A stretch of 34,907 nucleotides of DNA from Nostoc linckia z4 (GCF_002608075.1 NZ_LAHA01000025.1:58452-93358); one strand, 5' to 3'. Shown: positions 16,391 to 25,967, numbered from the stretch's first letter. The notes: a model not told the origin generated them from the letters alone. Numbers and translations: made by a program.

Positions 16391-18634
16391 TCAAACAACC
16401 ACAAAATTGTTGTTGCTTAAGGATAACCCAGTAGTAACTAAAGCAAATTGTACCTGAGTAAAAGTACCTGCACTGCCATCTTGGTCAAAGAACAATGCAC
16501 CTGTAGTCGAGTTATAAATAAACCTTTGAGTACTTGTGGTTGCAGATGTACCGATTGTAAACTGATTGGCTTTGAGTACACCTGCTGATAAACCGCCACC
16601 AAAACCAAGAGCCGATACTTGAATTATTTCATTAGTGGCGTTAAAGTCAGAAATGCGATCGATGCCTTGATTGAAACTATCGAAAACAAAGGTATCAATA
16701 CCACTTCCTCCAGTTAGGCTATCATTACCGTTGCCACCCGTGAGGGTATCATTACCAGTACCACCTTTGAGGGTATTATTCCCGAACGCGCCAAAGGCAA
16801 AGATATAATCATTGCCATTGCCTCCATCTACAAAGTTATTGCCTGTTGAATACTCAACAATCAAGCGGTCATCACCAGCGCCACCAAAAACTGTATCATT
16901 ACCAGCATAGTTACCATTGAGGGTATCATTTCCATTGCTGCCCACAATTAAGTCATCGTACTCTGTACCTGTGATATTTAATTGTTCGATATTCTTATAG
17001 CTAACCACTTTCCCATCCACGGAAATATTACCAGCATTGGTAGTGGTATTGAAAGCTGAAGTGATTCCTTCAGTAGTACCGTAGTATTCGATTGCCAACA
17101 AATCTTTACCTGTGCCGCCATCTATAGTATTATTACTTCCATTGTCGATAGAGGCATTGTCATAAAAGAGGCTAAACTTATCGTCACCAACGCCGCCGTT
17201 AAGGGTATTATTCCCAATGGAGTTATAGATGAACAACAAATCATTGCCATCATCTCCATTGAGTAGGTTTTTGCCTGAAGAATAGTCAGCACTCAAAGTA
17301 TCGTTACCAGCACCACCATTAAGGGTGTTATTTCCACTAGTGCTAAGTATAGGTGAGATAAATACACCAGAAGCAGAGATCCTGTCATTGCCATCGCCAC
17401 CATTAAGTAGATTATTACCTGATGAAAGGTCAGCATTCAAGAAATCATCACCATTACCACCAATGAGTGTGTTATTTCCAGATGACACAGACCCGACGAA
17501 GCCACCTGAGGCTGAGAGATAGTCATTACCATCGCCACCATCAAGCAGATTATTGCCTGATGAAGCCTCTACATCCAAGTTATCGTCACCTGCACCACCG
17601 TTGAGTGTGTTATTGCCTGAAGCGCTGGAGATAGGTGAGTTATCATCCAATTGGCGAGAGGATACGAGAAAATCGTTACCATCGCCTCCATTCAGTAAGT
17701 TATCGCCTTCTGAAAGTAAAATATCTAACTTATCGTTACCCAGACCACCATTGAGGGTGTTATTGCCTGTTGAATATTTAGCATTTAAGTTATCGTTATC
17801 AGCGTCACCATTTAGCAGATGATTACCACTTGAAAAGTCAACATTCAAGAAATCCTTACCAGTACCACCGTTGAGGGTATCATTACCACTACCACCAATG
17901 AGAGTATCATTGCCCGCATCACCTTGGAGTAGGTTATTACCAGTACCACCGTTGAGACTATCATTACCACTACCGCCAACAAGAGTATCATTCCCCGCAC
18001 CGCCAATAAGAGTATCGTTGCCAGTACCACCCCGCAGCAAGTCATTGCCGCTTTTGCCATCGATTTTGTCATTACCTCCTTGACCATTCACCACATCATC
18101 TGAGTCATCTAAAGCGGTAATGTTGTTGGCAAGGTCATTAAGGAAGGTGACTGTATTCTTGATGCCGATGGTTGTTTCTGTGGAGTTGGCATCCAGAACA
18201 TTAAAACTATCAATGATGCTTGTTTGTCCATTAAAGATAATATTAGCGATCGCTGGTCTTGTTCCAGAAGCTTTCAAGTTATCCAAGTCTTCTAATTTGA
18301 AGTTTTTCAAGACGACTTTCGCGCCAGCTACCCCTTCAAAAGTAATTTCCAAATTTGTGCCATTCTGAGTCAGCAACAAATTTCTAGCAGTCAATCCAGC
18401 ACCAACAAATTTAATTGTATCAACTTCGGCAATAACCCCTGCTGTTGGGTTTGTGCCTTTACCCACGCCACCAAAATCTGTAATCGTATCAATACCGTCA
18501 CCCAAGTTGTAAACAAATATATCCTTGCCACCGCCACCTGTGAGTGTGTCGTTGCCAAGTTTACCGTTAATCGTGTCAGCACTGGTGGTACCCAGTAGAG
18601 TATCGTTACCGTTAGTTCCAATGATATTTGCCAT
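16391..18634 (-). CDS. RTX array protein E
   Basis: A 747-residue paralogue. I chose ATG 18634 (MANIIGTNGNDTLLG), which aligns with the siblings; the frame continues upstream to 18754, but that part encodes no family sequence. The RTX array begins with an unusually long run of canonical nine-residue repeats (GGAGNDTLVGGSGNDSLNGG). It then changes to 20-residue turns, with short loops poor in tyrosine (GGFVGSVS, GVFISPILST). Residues about 508-576 are the non-RTX module (FNTTTNAGNISVDG, YKNIEQLNITGTEYDDLIVG) also present in A and G. It ends NNNFVVV. The last part (FNQGIDRISDFNATNEIIQV) is closest to protein F. Confidence 0.85.
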   Translation of the reverse strand: MANIIGTNGNDTLLGTTSADTINGKLGNDTLTGGGGKDIFVYNLGDGIDTITDFGGVGKGTNPTAGVIAEVDTIKFVGAGLTARNLLLTQNGTNLEITFEGVAGAKVVLKNFKLEDLDNLKASGTRPAIANIIFNGQTSIIDSFNVLDANSTETTIGIKNTVTFLNDLANNITALDDSDDVVNGQGGNDKIDGKSGNDLLRGGTGNDTLIGGAGNDTLVGGSGNDSLNGGTGNNLLQGDAGNDTLIGGSGNDTLNGGTGKDFLNVDFSSGNHLLNGDADNDNLNAKYSTGNNTLNGGLGNDKLDILLSEGDNLLNGGDGNDFLVSSRQLDDNSPISSASGNNTLNGGAGDDNLDVEASSGNNLLDGGDGNDYLSASGGFVGSVSSGNNTLIGGNGDDFLNADLSSGNNLLNGGDGNDRISASGVFISPILSTSGNNTLNGGAGNDTLSADYSSGKNLLNGDDGNDLLFIYNSIGNNTLNGGVGDDKFSLFYDNASIDNGSNNTIDGGTGKDLLAIEYYGTTEGITSAFNTTTNAGNISVDGKVVSYKNIEQLNITGTEYDDLIVGSNGNDTLNGNYAGNDTVFGGAGDDRLIVEYSTGNNFVDGGNGNDYIFAFGAFGNNTLKGGTGNDTLTGGNGNDSLTGGSGIDTFVFDSFNQGIDRISDFNATNEIIQVSALGFGGGLSAGVLKANQFTIGTSATTSTQRFIYNSTTGALFFDQDGSAGTFTQVQFALVTTGLSLSNNNFVVV

Positions 18635-18739
18635 GATTTTATTCCTACTTGAATCAAATTTTTGACTTTCTTGTGTTTGTGCTATTTGAACGCGCAAATA
18701 ATTCACCAAAATTTCGCGTTTTTGGCATACTTTTATGTC

Positions 18740-18751
18740 ACCCTTGAGGGT
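18740..18751 (-). promoter_or_regulatory. Start-proximal dyad of gene E leader
   Basis: ACCCTTGAGGGT, 106 bp before ATG, flanked by GTC and CAC. Confidence 0.4.
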
Positions 18752-18807
18752 CACTCATTTTTTAGAAAATTCTCGTTGTTTTGACTTGTAAGTATTACTT
18801 ATTCAAA

Positions 18808-18926
18808 TATAGGAATCAGATTTGATTGGGAGAACTACTCGTAGAGATAGGGTTGAGGGAACGGGGAATAGGTAAAAAATCATACGAGCGTACCTAGCTT
18901 CACACAAATCAAATGTGAATCCTATA
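18808..18926. mobile_element. MITE-like inverted-repeat element
   Basis: TATAGGAATCAGATTTGATT (18808-18827) pairs with AATCAAATGTGAATCCTATA (18907-18926), 17 of 20 matching. It is the second member of the family seen at 12368-12517. Confidence 0.5.
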
Positions 18927-19041
18927 TATGCCTTTGTTTTGAGCGATCGCCTTTGGTATCTAGCTGAAAAATAGGGAATTGAGGTAAGAGGGAATAAAGA
19001 GACTAATTTTTAGCAAGGTTGCAATAAGCCGTCAATCAAGT

Positions 19042-19100
19042 AATATACAAAAGATTTACTGAGCTATCGACACTCTCAATAAATAACTTTACATAATTTG
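19042..19100 (-). promoter_or_regulatory. Conserved distal leader block, gene E (divergent)
   Basis: TAATATACAAAAGATTTACT then AAATAACTTTACATAATTTG, about 410 bp before the start. The weakest match among the eight blocks. Confidence 0.4.
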
Positions 19101-19174
19101 CCAAAATTTTACTGATTAATATATGTTAAGAAAAAAATATTATTTATTATTAACATTTTTTAGTCTTTAGATAT

Positions 19175-19188
19175 TAGGACTTACGCAA
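19175..19188. repeat. Solitary TAGGACTTACGCAA terminus
   Basis: The same 14 bases start the inverted-repeat element at 29023-29145. No facing copy is visible here, so it may be a one-ended relic. Confidence 0.5.
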
Positions 19189-19376
19189 CGCCGATACAGC
19201 AGATTGCAGGTTCATGAAGTACAGTAGCAACAGTCTGTAAACCAGTTTTTTAGATGTTTAGTTTAGGATTAATCAAATCAAGAGCCGTTGCAATAAGAAT
19301 ATCAACCATTTTTGTTGTGGTTGGAGAAAATTGACGTACACCGTTTTTCATCTATTTGAACCACAATCCCTGCTAG

Positions 19377-19396
19377 GGGCGAACGGTTGTTCGCCC
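19377..19396. repeat. GGGCGAAC hairpin
   Basis: GGGCGAAC, GGTT loop, GTTCGCCC, flanked by TAG and CTA. It is a common cyanobacterial palindromic repeat. It lies 65 bp past the gene F stop codon and lacks a T-run. Confidence 0.55.
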
Positions 19397-19461
19397 TACA
19401 ACGTGGTTTATTTACCTGAAAATTGCTGTATGCGAACTAGATGTTGAACAGCTTATTAGTC

Positions 19462-21873
19462 TTAAACAACTACAAAATTTTCGTTGGTTAAAGATAAGCC
19501 AGCAGATAGTCGCGCAAATTGTACTTGAGCAAACCCGCCTGCATTGCCATCTTGGTCAAAGAACAATGCACCTGTGGTGGAATTATAAATAAATCGTTGA
19601 GCGCTAGTGTTTGCAGATGTTCCAATTCTCAACTGACTTGTTTGAAGTACACCTGCTGATAAACCGCCGCCAAAACCAACAGCCGATACCTGAATTATTT
19701 CATTAGTAGCGTTAAAGTCAGAAATGCGATCGATGCCTTGATTGAAACTATTGAAAGTAAAGGTATCAATACCAGCTCCTCCAGTTAGGCTATCATCACC
19801 ACTGCCACCTGTAAGGATATCATCTCCGTTACCACCGTTGAGGGTGTTTTTACCAGTGGCACCAAAGGTATTGAAAATATCGTTGCCATCGCCACCATTA
19901 ACTAAATTATTACCTGATGAATAACTAATATCAAAGTAATCGTTACCAGCACCACCGTTGAGAGTGTTATTACCAAAACAGGCTATTGCAGAAAAATAAT
20001 CAATGCCATTGCTTCCAGATACTAGGTTATTACCTGTTGAATAGTCAATCACAAAATCATTGTAGCTAGCACCACCAGCAAGGGTGTTATTACCAGAACT
20101 ATAAGCTACATACAACAGATTATAAAAACCGTCGCCTCCATCAAGGAAATTATCGCCTGTTGAATAAACACCATATAACCAATCATCACCAGCGCCCCCA
20201 TTCAATAAGTTGCTACCTTGTGAATAGTCAACACTCAAGGTATCGTTACCGGCACCACCGTTGAGGGTATTATCGCCTAAGGTTTGATAATAGACTTCGT
20301 AATCTTCATCGAACTCGTAGCCAGATGCAGTGAGATAATCATCGCCATCACCGCCATTTAATAGGTTGTCGCCTTCTGAATAGTCAACATTCAAGGTATC
20401 CTTGCCACTGCCACCGTTGAGGGTATTATTACCTGTGGTAATGTAATACGCTCCTCCGTAGCCATAGGTATAACCAGAACCGGAGAGATAATCATTGCCA
20501 TCGTCTCCATTTAACAGGTTAGCGCCTCTTGAATAGTCAACCTTCAAGGTGTCGTCACCAAGGCCACCGTTGAGGGTATTATTGCCTGAATTGTTATCAA
20601 ATCTATAACCCTCTACACCAGAGGCAGTGAGAGAATCATTACCATCGCCTCCAGAAAGCAGATTATTACCTGTGTTAATCCCAGTCCTTAAGGTATCGTT
20701 ACCAGCACCTCCGATGAGGGTGTTATTACCGTCGGCAATGTTGAGCCAGAAATAATCGTTGCCGGCTCCTCCATCTAGGAGATTATCACCTGTTACAAAG
20801 ATAGCCTTCAAAGTATCGTCACCAATGCCACCTTTGAGGGTGTTATTACCACTAACCACAGCACTGTAATAGTCGCCAGAAACAGAAAGCTCATCATTGC
20901 CATCGCCACCATCTAGTAGGTTATTACCTGCTGAATAGTCTGCAATCAACAAATCGTTACCAGCACCGCCTTTGAGGGTGTTATTACCAGATACCACTTC
21001 TCCGTAGTAGTCACCTAAAGCCGAGAGAGTATCGTTGCCATCGCCGCCATCTAGGATATTATTGCCACTTGAAGAGTCAACATTCACCAAATCGTTACCA
21101 CTACCACCGTTAAGGGTATCATTGCCTGCACCACCTACCAGGGAGTCATTACCAGCGCCACCTACCAGGGAGTCATTGTCGGCGTTACCAATGAGAGTGT
21201 CATTGCCCAAACCACCAATGAGAGTATCATTGCCCGTTCCACCCCTCAAAAGGTCGTTACCACTTAACCCATCGATTTTATCGTTACCCCCTTGACCATT
21301 AATCACATCATCTGAGTTATTTAAACCGATAATATTGTTAGCAAGGTCGTTGAGGAAAGTAACTGTGTTTTTGATGCCGATGGTTGTTTCTGTTGAGTTA
21401 GCATCAAGAACGTTAAAACTATCAATGATGCTTGTTTGTCCATCAAAGATAATATTCGCAATGGCTGGTCTTGTACCAGAAGCTTTGAGATTATCCAAGT
21501 CTTCTAGTTTGAAGTTCTTCAAGACAATTTTTGTATCATCCACCCCTTCAAAGGTGATTTCTAAATTTGTACCGTTCTGTGTCAGCAATAAATTTCGAGC
21601 AGTCAAGCCAGCGCCTTGGAATTTGATGGTATCGACTTCAGCAATAACTCCTGGGGTTGGATTTGTTCCTTTACCCACTCCACCAAAATCTGTAATCGTA
21701 TCAATGCCGTCACCCAAGTTATAAACAAATTTGTCGTTGCCACCGCCACCAGTTAAGGTATCATTGCCCAGTTTGGCTGTGATGATATCGTTACCAGCTT
21801 TACCGTTAATTGTATCTGCGCTTGAAGTGCCCAGTAGCGTATCATTACCAATGGTTCCAATAATATTTGCCAT
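19462..21873 (-). CDS. RTX array protein F (longest member)
   Basis: An 803-residue paralogue starting MANIIGTIGNDTLLGTSSAD, with AGGAAAAATTT before it. The N-terminal module is complete. After it come a canonical RTX stretch with a tandem duplicate (LVGGAGNDS twice in a row) and about 20 turns. Loops include LGDYYGEVV, GDYYSAVV, GYTYGYGGAYYIT and GYEFDEDYEVYYQTL. Towards the C-terminus the turns become irregular (GGDGFYNLLYVAYSSGNN, GGASYNDFVIDYS, SGSNGIDYFSAIACF). Calcium-ligand Asp/Gly residues are partly lost there and a Cys appears. The C-terminal domain resembles that of E and ends NENFVVV. Confidence 0.85.
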   Translation of the reverse strand: MANIIGTIGNDTLLGTSSADTINGKAGNDIITAKLGNDTLTGGGGNDKFVYNLGDGIDTITDFGGVGKGTNPTPGVIAEVDTIKFQGAGLTARNLLLTQNGTNLEITFEGVDDTKIVLKNFKLEDLDNLKASGTRPAIANIIFDGQTSIIDSFNVLDANSTETTIGIKNTVTFLNDLANNIIGLNNSDDVINGQGGNDKIDGLSGNDLLRGGTGNDTLIGGLGNDTLIGNADNDSLVGGAGNDSLVGGAGNDTLNGGSGNDLVNVDSSSGNNILDGGDGNDTLSALGDYYGEVVSGNNTLKGGAGNDLLIADYSAGNNLLDGGDGNDELSVSGDYYSAVVSGNNTLKGGIGDDTLKAIFVTGDNLLDGGAGNDYFWLNIADGNNTLIGGAGNDTLRTGINTGNNLLSGGDGNDSLTASGVEGYRFDNNSGNNTLNGGLGDDTLKVDYSRGANLLNGDDGNDYLSGSGYTYGYGGAYYITTGNNTLNGGSGKDTLNVDYSEGDNLLNGGDGDDYLTASGYEFDEDYEVYYQTLGDNTLNGGAGNDTLSVDYSQGSNLLNGGAGDDWLYGVYSTGDNFLDGGDGFYNLLYVAYSSGNNTLAGGASYNDFVIDYSTGNNLVSGSNGIDYFSAIACFGNNTLNGGAGNDYFDISYSSGNNLVNGGDGNDIFNTFGATGKNTLNGGNGDDILTGGSGDDSLTGGAGIDTFTFNSFNQGIDRISDFNATNEIIQVSAVGFGGGLSAGVLQTSQLRIGTSANTSAQRFIYNSTTGALFFDQDGNAGGFAQVQFARLSAGLSLTNENFVVV

Positions 21874-22069
21874 AAATTTTTCCTGCCTAAATCTTTTTTA
21901 ACTGGAATTATCAACTTGTGATACTATTTTTCAGCATCAAAAAATCACCGAAAATTCAATCATTTCGGTATAGATGGGAGGAGGATTAGCAATTGTTCTA
22001 ATCATCTCCTTGTTAACTAGCTTGTAAATAAGCTGTTCCACATAAAAATTGCACATTAACTAGCCGCCG

Positions 22070-22104
22070 CCTGTTGACAATTAACAGTCAACAATCAACG
22101 GCCA
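22070..22104. repeat. GTTGACTG-type intergenic repeat
   Basis: CCTGTTGACAATTAACAGTC followed by AACAATCAACGG, 200 bp before gene F. Confidence 0.55.
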
Positions 22105-22238
22105 TCACAACTAACTATGCTTTTTTAGCGTGCATCAGCTTAGCAACTATCCAATCTATTTGGGATTATTTAAGTTCAGCTATTTGAGTGCAAGTTAATC
22201 TCTTTATAGGGAACATATAAATAAGACTATACTAATTA

Positions 22239-22304
22239 AATACTGAATATTTACTTAGATGTCTATATTTCAACAAATATCTTTGCACATTCTTCACATT
22301 ATTT
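22239..22304 (-). promoter_or_regulatory. Conserved distal leader block, gene F (proximal copy)
   Basis: AATACTGAATATTTACTTAG, TGTCTAT, then CAAATATCTTTGCACATTCT and TTCACATTATT. About 370 bp before ATG. Confidence 0.5.
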
Positions 22305-22679
22305 TACATCGACAAAATTTATGTAAAAACCCTGAAATGAAAGTGATGTTATCAACACATAAAATCTCAGAACTTCTGGTAGTCTTCTGCAACAAATGTC
22401 AATAATGCTAGTTTTCAACATCTAGCTGAAAAAGGAAAGTAGGAAGTAAATTAGAAAAGTTTTGTCCATAAGCTTGTAACTGGGGAGTTGAACTGAGAAA
22501 AAAATGTTTTCATGCTATGGTTGTGCGATCGCTCCCACAAACATCTAGCTTGAAAATTAGCAAACAGTCTACAGATAAAAACAAACAAGCAAAGAAATTT
22601 TCTGACTTTGCTTATCAAGTATTACCTGTGGGTGTTTAACTTTGAGAATATACAATATTTAAGTAACACCATACTAACT

Positions 22680-22746
22680 AAATACTGAATATTTACTTAC
22701 ATGTCTATGCCTAAAAGCATATCTTTGCATACTCTTCATATTATTC
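22680..22746 (-). promoter_or_regulatory. Second distal leader block upstream of gene F
   Basis: AAATACTGAATATTTACTTA, CATGTCTAT, then GCATATCTTTGCATACTCTT and CATATTATT. It is highly similar to the copy 440 bp nearer the gene and to the block of gene G. Confidence 0.5.
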
Positions 22747-22885
22747 ATTGAAAAAAGGATATCTTTAAGTACTGATGTTTCACAGGATTAGGTATTGAAG
22801 CCTTCAGATTTCGTCAATCTTGCTAAACAGATAAATTTACCAAGCCTGGAATTCCTTGTGGGACAAAGAGCATTGTTTATTTCAA

Positions 22886-23077
22886 TCAAGGTTTACTTAT
22901 CTTTTTGTCTTCTTCATACTCTTGTGACGGAGGCGGTGAGTAAAAATACATATTAATTGAGTTGGCGATCGCTGATGTTAAGTCAGCATCATGAATAATC
23001 GTTAGAATGTGGATAAAATTGTAACCGCAGATATCATAAAATATAGCTAACAATACTTGCAAACTATTGGTATACAT
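22886..23077 (-). CDS. Doubtful 63-residue hypothetical protein
   Basis: An ATG-initiated frame, MYTNSLQVLLAIFYDICG and onward, with a hydrophobic N-terminal half and a charged end (EYEEDKKISKP). There is no recognisable family, and no ribosome binding site before the ATG. It lies in a repeat-rich spacer, so it may be chance or a gene relic. Confidence 0.2.
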   Translation of the reverse strand: MYTNSLQVLLAIFYDICGYNFIHILTIIHDADLTSAIANSINMYFYSPPPSQEYEEDKKISKP

Positions 23078-23200
23078 GCTGCAAACATTTACTTAGACAA
23101 TCTTGTGACGCAATCTTGGATTATTTAGCTTAAAAAAGCTAAAACAAAAGAAAATATCTGAAATATAGAGTTAAATGCCCAAATTTTAGCTAATTTAACA

Positions 23201-23295
23201 GGCGTTGCTGAATCAGAGTATGAATTGACATTTTTGATATAACTAAACAACCATTCTTTGCGTGAGACTAATTCATACTTTCAATCAGCAACGCC
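23201..23295. mobile_element. MITE-like element with GGCGTTGCTGA ends
   Basis: A 26-bp left arm (23201-23226, GGCGTTGCTGAATC to AGTATGAATT) and a right arm (23270-23295, AATTCATACT to CAGCAACGCC) match at nearly all positions. The 43-bp centre is non-coding. Similar termini are familiar from cyanobacterial IS elements. It ends 32 bp from the gene G stop codon, so its hairpin could also act on that transcript. Confidence 0.65.
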
Positions 23296-23327
23296 AAATT
23301 TTTTAAATCATGGAACCCTAATTAACC

Positions 23328-25019
23328 CTAAACAACTACAAAATTGAAGTTGGTTAGTGACAACCCACTAGATAGTTGTGCAAATTGTACCTGAGTAAAT
23401 CCACCTGCACTACCATCCTGGTCAAAGAACAATCCACCTGTAGTGGAGTTATAAATAAATCGCTCAGTGCTAGTGGTTGCAGATGTTCCGATAGTAAACT
23501 GACTTGTCTGAAGCACGCCTGCTGATAAGCCACCACCAAAACCAGCAGCTGATACCCGAATCAGTTCATTAGTAGCGTTGAAGTCACTAATACTATCTAC
23601 GCCTTCATTGAAACTATTGAAAACAAAGGTATCAATACCGCCATTGCCCAAAATGAAATCATTACCGTTACCACCTATGAAAATATCATTGCCTTCTCCT
23701 CCGTTGAGATTGTCATCGCCATCGCCACCATTGAGGGTGTTCTTACCAGAGGCACCAAAGGTAGTCAGAAAATCATTGCCATCACCACCAGAAAGTAGGT
23801 TATTGCTTGTTGAAATCTCAGCAAATATCAAATCATCACCAACGCCACCATTGAGGGTGTTTTTACCAGAGGCTTCAATGGCAAACAGAAAATCATTGCC
23901 ACTGCCTCCATCCAACAGATTATTGCCTGTTGAACGCTCAGCATTCAAGTTATCATCACCAGCCCCACCTTTGAGGATGTTATTGCCTGAACTTCTAAAG
24001 AAAGAAGTGATTCCAGAGTTGTAGTCGAAAGTACTGTAGGCAGAGACAGAGAGAAAATCGTTGCCATCACCTCCATCCAGGAGATTATTACCTGTTGAAT
24101 AGTTGGCACTCAAGTTATCGTTACCAGCCCCACCTTTGAGGGTGTTATTGCCTGAGGACGGACTTCCTATGTTGTAGTAGTTACTGAAAGGATCGTAGTA
24201 GTAGTAGGCAGAGGCAGAGATCGCATCATTGCCATCTCCACCATCCAGCAGATTATCGCCATTTGAAGAAATAGCACTCAAGCTATCGTTACCAATGCCA
24301 CCTTTGAGGGAGTTATCGCCTGTGGAATAATCAACATTTAAAGTATCGTTACCTGTACCGCCGATAATCGTATCGTTGCCACTATTACCACCATAAAGCA
24401 CATCGTTGCCATTGCTCCCCACAATGTTGTCATCGTAGGCTGTACCTCTAACTTCTAATCGTTCAATATTCCTGTAGCTAACTTGATTGTTACCTGCTTT
24501 AATTGAACCATTTGTCGTAGTGATTCCGACGTTAGAACTGCTGTAATCGATGTTTAAGTAATCATTACCCGTTCCTCCTTCTACCGTTTGAGTCACTAAG
24601 GAAGAAGGGGCTGTAAATGGGGCGCTTAAAAAAAAGGAATCATCCCCATCTCCTCCACTGAGGGTGTTTGTACCCTGAACTCTAAAGGCGAAGAAGGTAT
24701 CGCTCCCATCTCCGCCTGAAACAGTATTATTAGCAGTAGAGAAGCTAATTTCAAGGGTGTCAGTCCCCGCATCCCCACTGAGGGTGTTATTTCCAGAGGA
24801 AAAGGAAACATTTAAAATATCAGACCCAGTTCCGCCTTTGAGGATATTGTTTCCAGTAGAAAAGGAAGCATTCAGTTCATCATTACCGGAACCACCATCT
24901 AGAGTGTCGTTACTTCCATTGCCAAATATATTATCATTACCTGATAAACCTTGAATCAGGTCATCACTCGTTGTGCCACTTAGGAAATCATTTCCACTGG
25001 TACCATTGATATTTGCCAT
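23328..25019 (-). CDS. RTX array protein G (short, lacks the N-terminal module)
   Basis: At 563 residues this is the shortest member. After MANINGTSGNDFLSGTTSDD the RTX turns start at once. The HCBP-like segment and linker that occupy about 150 residues in the other seven are absent. Residues about 140-213 hold the non-RTX module (GITTTNGSIKAG, YRNIERLEVRGTAYDDNIVG), here placed N-terminally rather than centrally as in A and E. Loops include AYYYYDPFSNYYNIGSPS and AYSTFDYNSG. The early array is unusual: every turn is of the SFSTGNN kind. The C-terminal domain is normal (FNEGVDSISDFN to FNFVVV), so export should be retained. The start has GTAGGTAAAAAATC before it. Confidence 0.85.
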   Translation of the reverse strand: MANINGTSGNDFLSGTTSDDLIQGLSGNDNIFGNGSNDTLDGGSGNDELNASFSTGNNILKGGTGSDILNVSFSSGNNTLSGDAGTDTLEISFSTANNTVSGGDGSDTFFAFRVQGTNTLSGGDGDDSFFLSAPFTAPSSLVTQTVEGGTGNDYLNIDYSSSNVGITTTNGSIKAGNNQVSYRNIERLEVRGTAYDDNIVGSNGNDVLYGGNSGNDTIIGGTGNDTLNVDYSTGDNSLKGGIGNDSLSAISSNGDNLLDGGDGNDAISASAYYYYDPFSNYYNIGSPSSGNNTLKGGAGNDNLSANYSTGNNLLDGGDGNDFLSVSAYSTFDYNSGITSFFRSSGNNILKGGAGDDNLNAERSTGNNLLDGGSGNDFLFAIEASGKNTLNGGVGDDLIFAEISTSNNLLSGGDGNDFLTTFGASGKNTLNGGDGDDNLNGGEGNDIFIGGNGNDFILGNGGIDTFVFNSFNEGVDSISDFNATNELIRVSAAGFGGGLSAGVLQTSQFTIGTSATTSTERFIYNSTTGGLFFDQDGSAGGFTQVQFAQLSSGLSLTNFNFVVV

Positions 25020-25637
25020 GATTTTTTACCTACCTAAATCAATTTGTTGAGTAACTGAAATTGCCAATTTGGAGTTAGTAGTGTTTGAGAGCAAAATGAA
25101 CTAGCCGAAATTCGACGCACAGAATTCAATTGGAGAATTCTGACTACTAACTTCTGAATTCTTTATTGTTAAACCACATGAATTTTAAAACTGAAAGTTT
25201 GTAACGAGGGTATAGTATTCAGCTTGGGCTGTAATTTTGAGTTTTACACCCATTACAAAAATCTACGGTTTTAAAAATAGACATGATTTATCTAGCTATT
25301 TAGGACAATTGAAGTCTTAAATAGCGGAAAAGTTTATACAGCATAATCTAAAAAAAGTTTAAGATAACGCTTATAAGACATCAAACTTAGCAGAGTCAGG
25401 AATCACAATTCAGACAGACTCCATATCTGATTTTGAGTCTTCGATCGCTTCTTTGACTTAGTTACAAAATGCTGCATTGATTTGCGTTTTACCTATGGAT
25501 AAATAAGACCCGCTGTCTTGAGAATAGGGAACCGTTGACAGGGAATCGAGAAAATATTTGCCAGCCCTTGCTAGGAGCTATTGTCGATACGTTTTTAGCT
25601 TGAAAACAGGGAACATCTAAATAAGCTGATAATAATT

Positions 25638-25702
25638 AAATACTAAACATTCAAATGAATGTCTATACTCAAAAACATATCTTTGCATACTCTTTATATT
25701 AT
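25638..25702 (-). promoter_or_regulatory. Conserved distal leader block, gene G
   Basis: AAATACTAAACATTCAAATG, AATGTCTATACTC, then ACATATCTTTGCATACTCTT and TATATTATT; about 620 bp before ATG. Confidence 0.5.
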
Positions 25703-25967
25703 TGGTTAAAAACTTACTATTTTTATAGTAAATAAGGTATTTTTTATACTTTGATAGTAGATAAATTACTCTGAAAAAATTATAGAAAATGTATTTTATT
25801 TTTCTCTTATCAGAGATATGAAAGGCTGCAAAAAATTAGGTGCAGCTGAATAAATCATATCCTCTTTTCTCCGAGACGCTTCGCGAACGCGTATACGCAC
25901 AATAGAAATTAAAAAGCGGCAATATACCATCGCTTTGGTTGATTAAGCTGACTGTATCAAGCAATCA

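Larger units (their letters stand above)
18635..19461. other. Leader of gene E and 3' flank of gene F
   Basis: 827 bp with the proximal dyad (18740-18751), a MITE-like element (18808-18926), AGCTGAAAAATAGGG (about 18962), a divergent distal block (19042-19100), a one-ended TAGGACTTACGCAA sequence (19175-19188) and the hairpin at 19377-19396. A short minus-strand frame near 19250-19310 (MVDILIATALDLIN) may be a transposase scrap. Confidence 0.5.
21874..23327. other. Leader of gene F with a duplicated distal block
   Basis: 1.45 kb, the longest non-coding stretch. It holds a GTTGACTG-type tract (22070-22104), a first distal block (22239-22304), TCTAGCTGAAAAAGG (about 22422) and TCTAGCTTGAAAAT (about 22544), a second distal block (22680-22746), a doubtful 63-codon frame (22886-23077) and an inverted-repeat element (23201-23295). 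Confidence 0.55.

Noticed and set aside
18635..18754. Forty-codon N-terminal extension of protein E
   Set aside because: All siblings start at MANIIGT or similar, and the extension overlaps the conserved proximal leader dyad.
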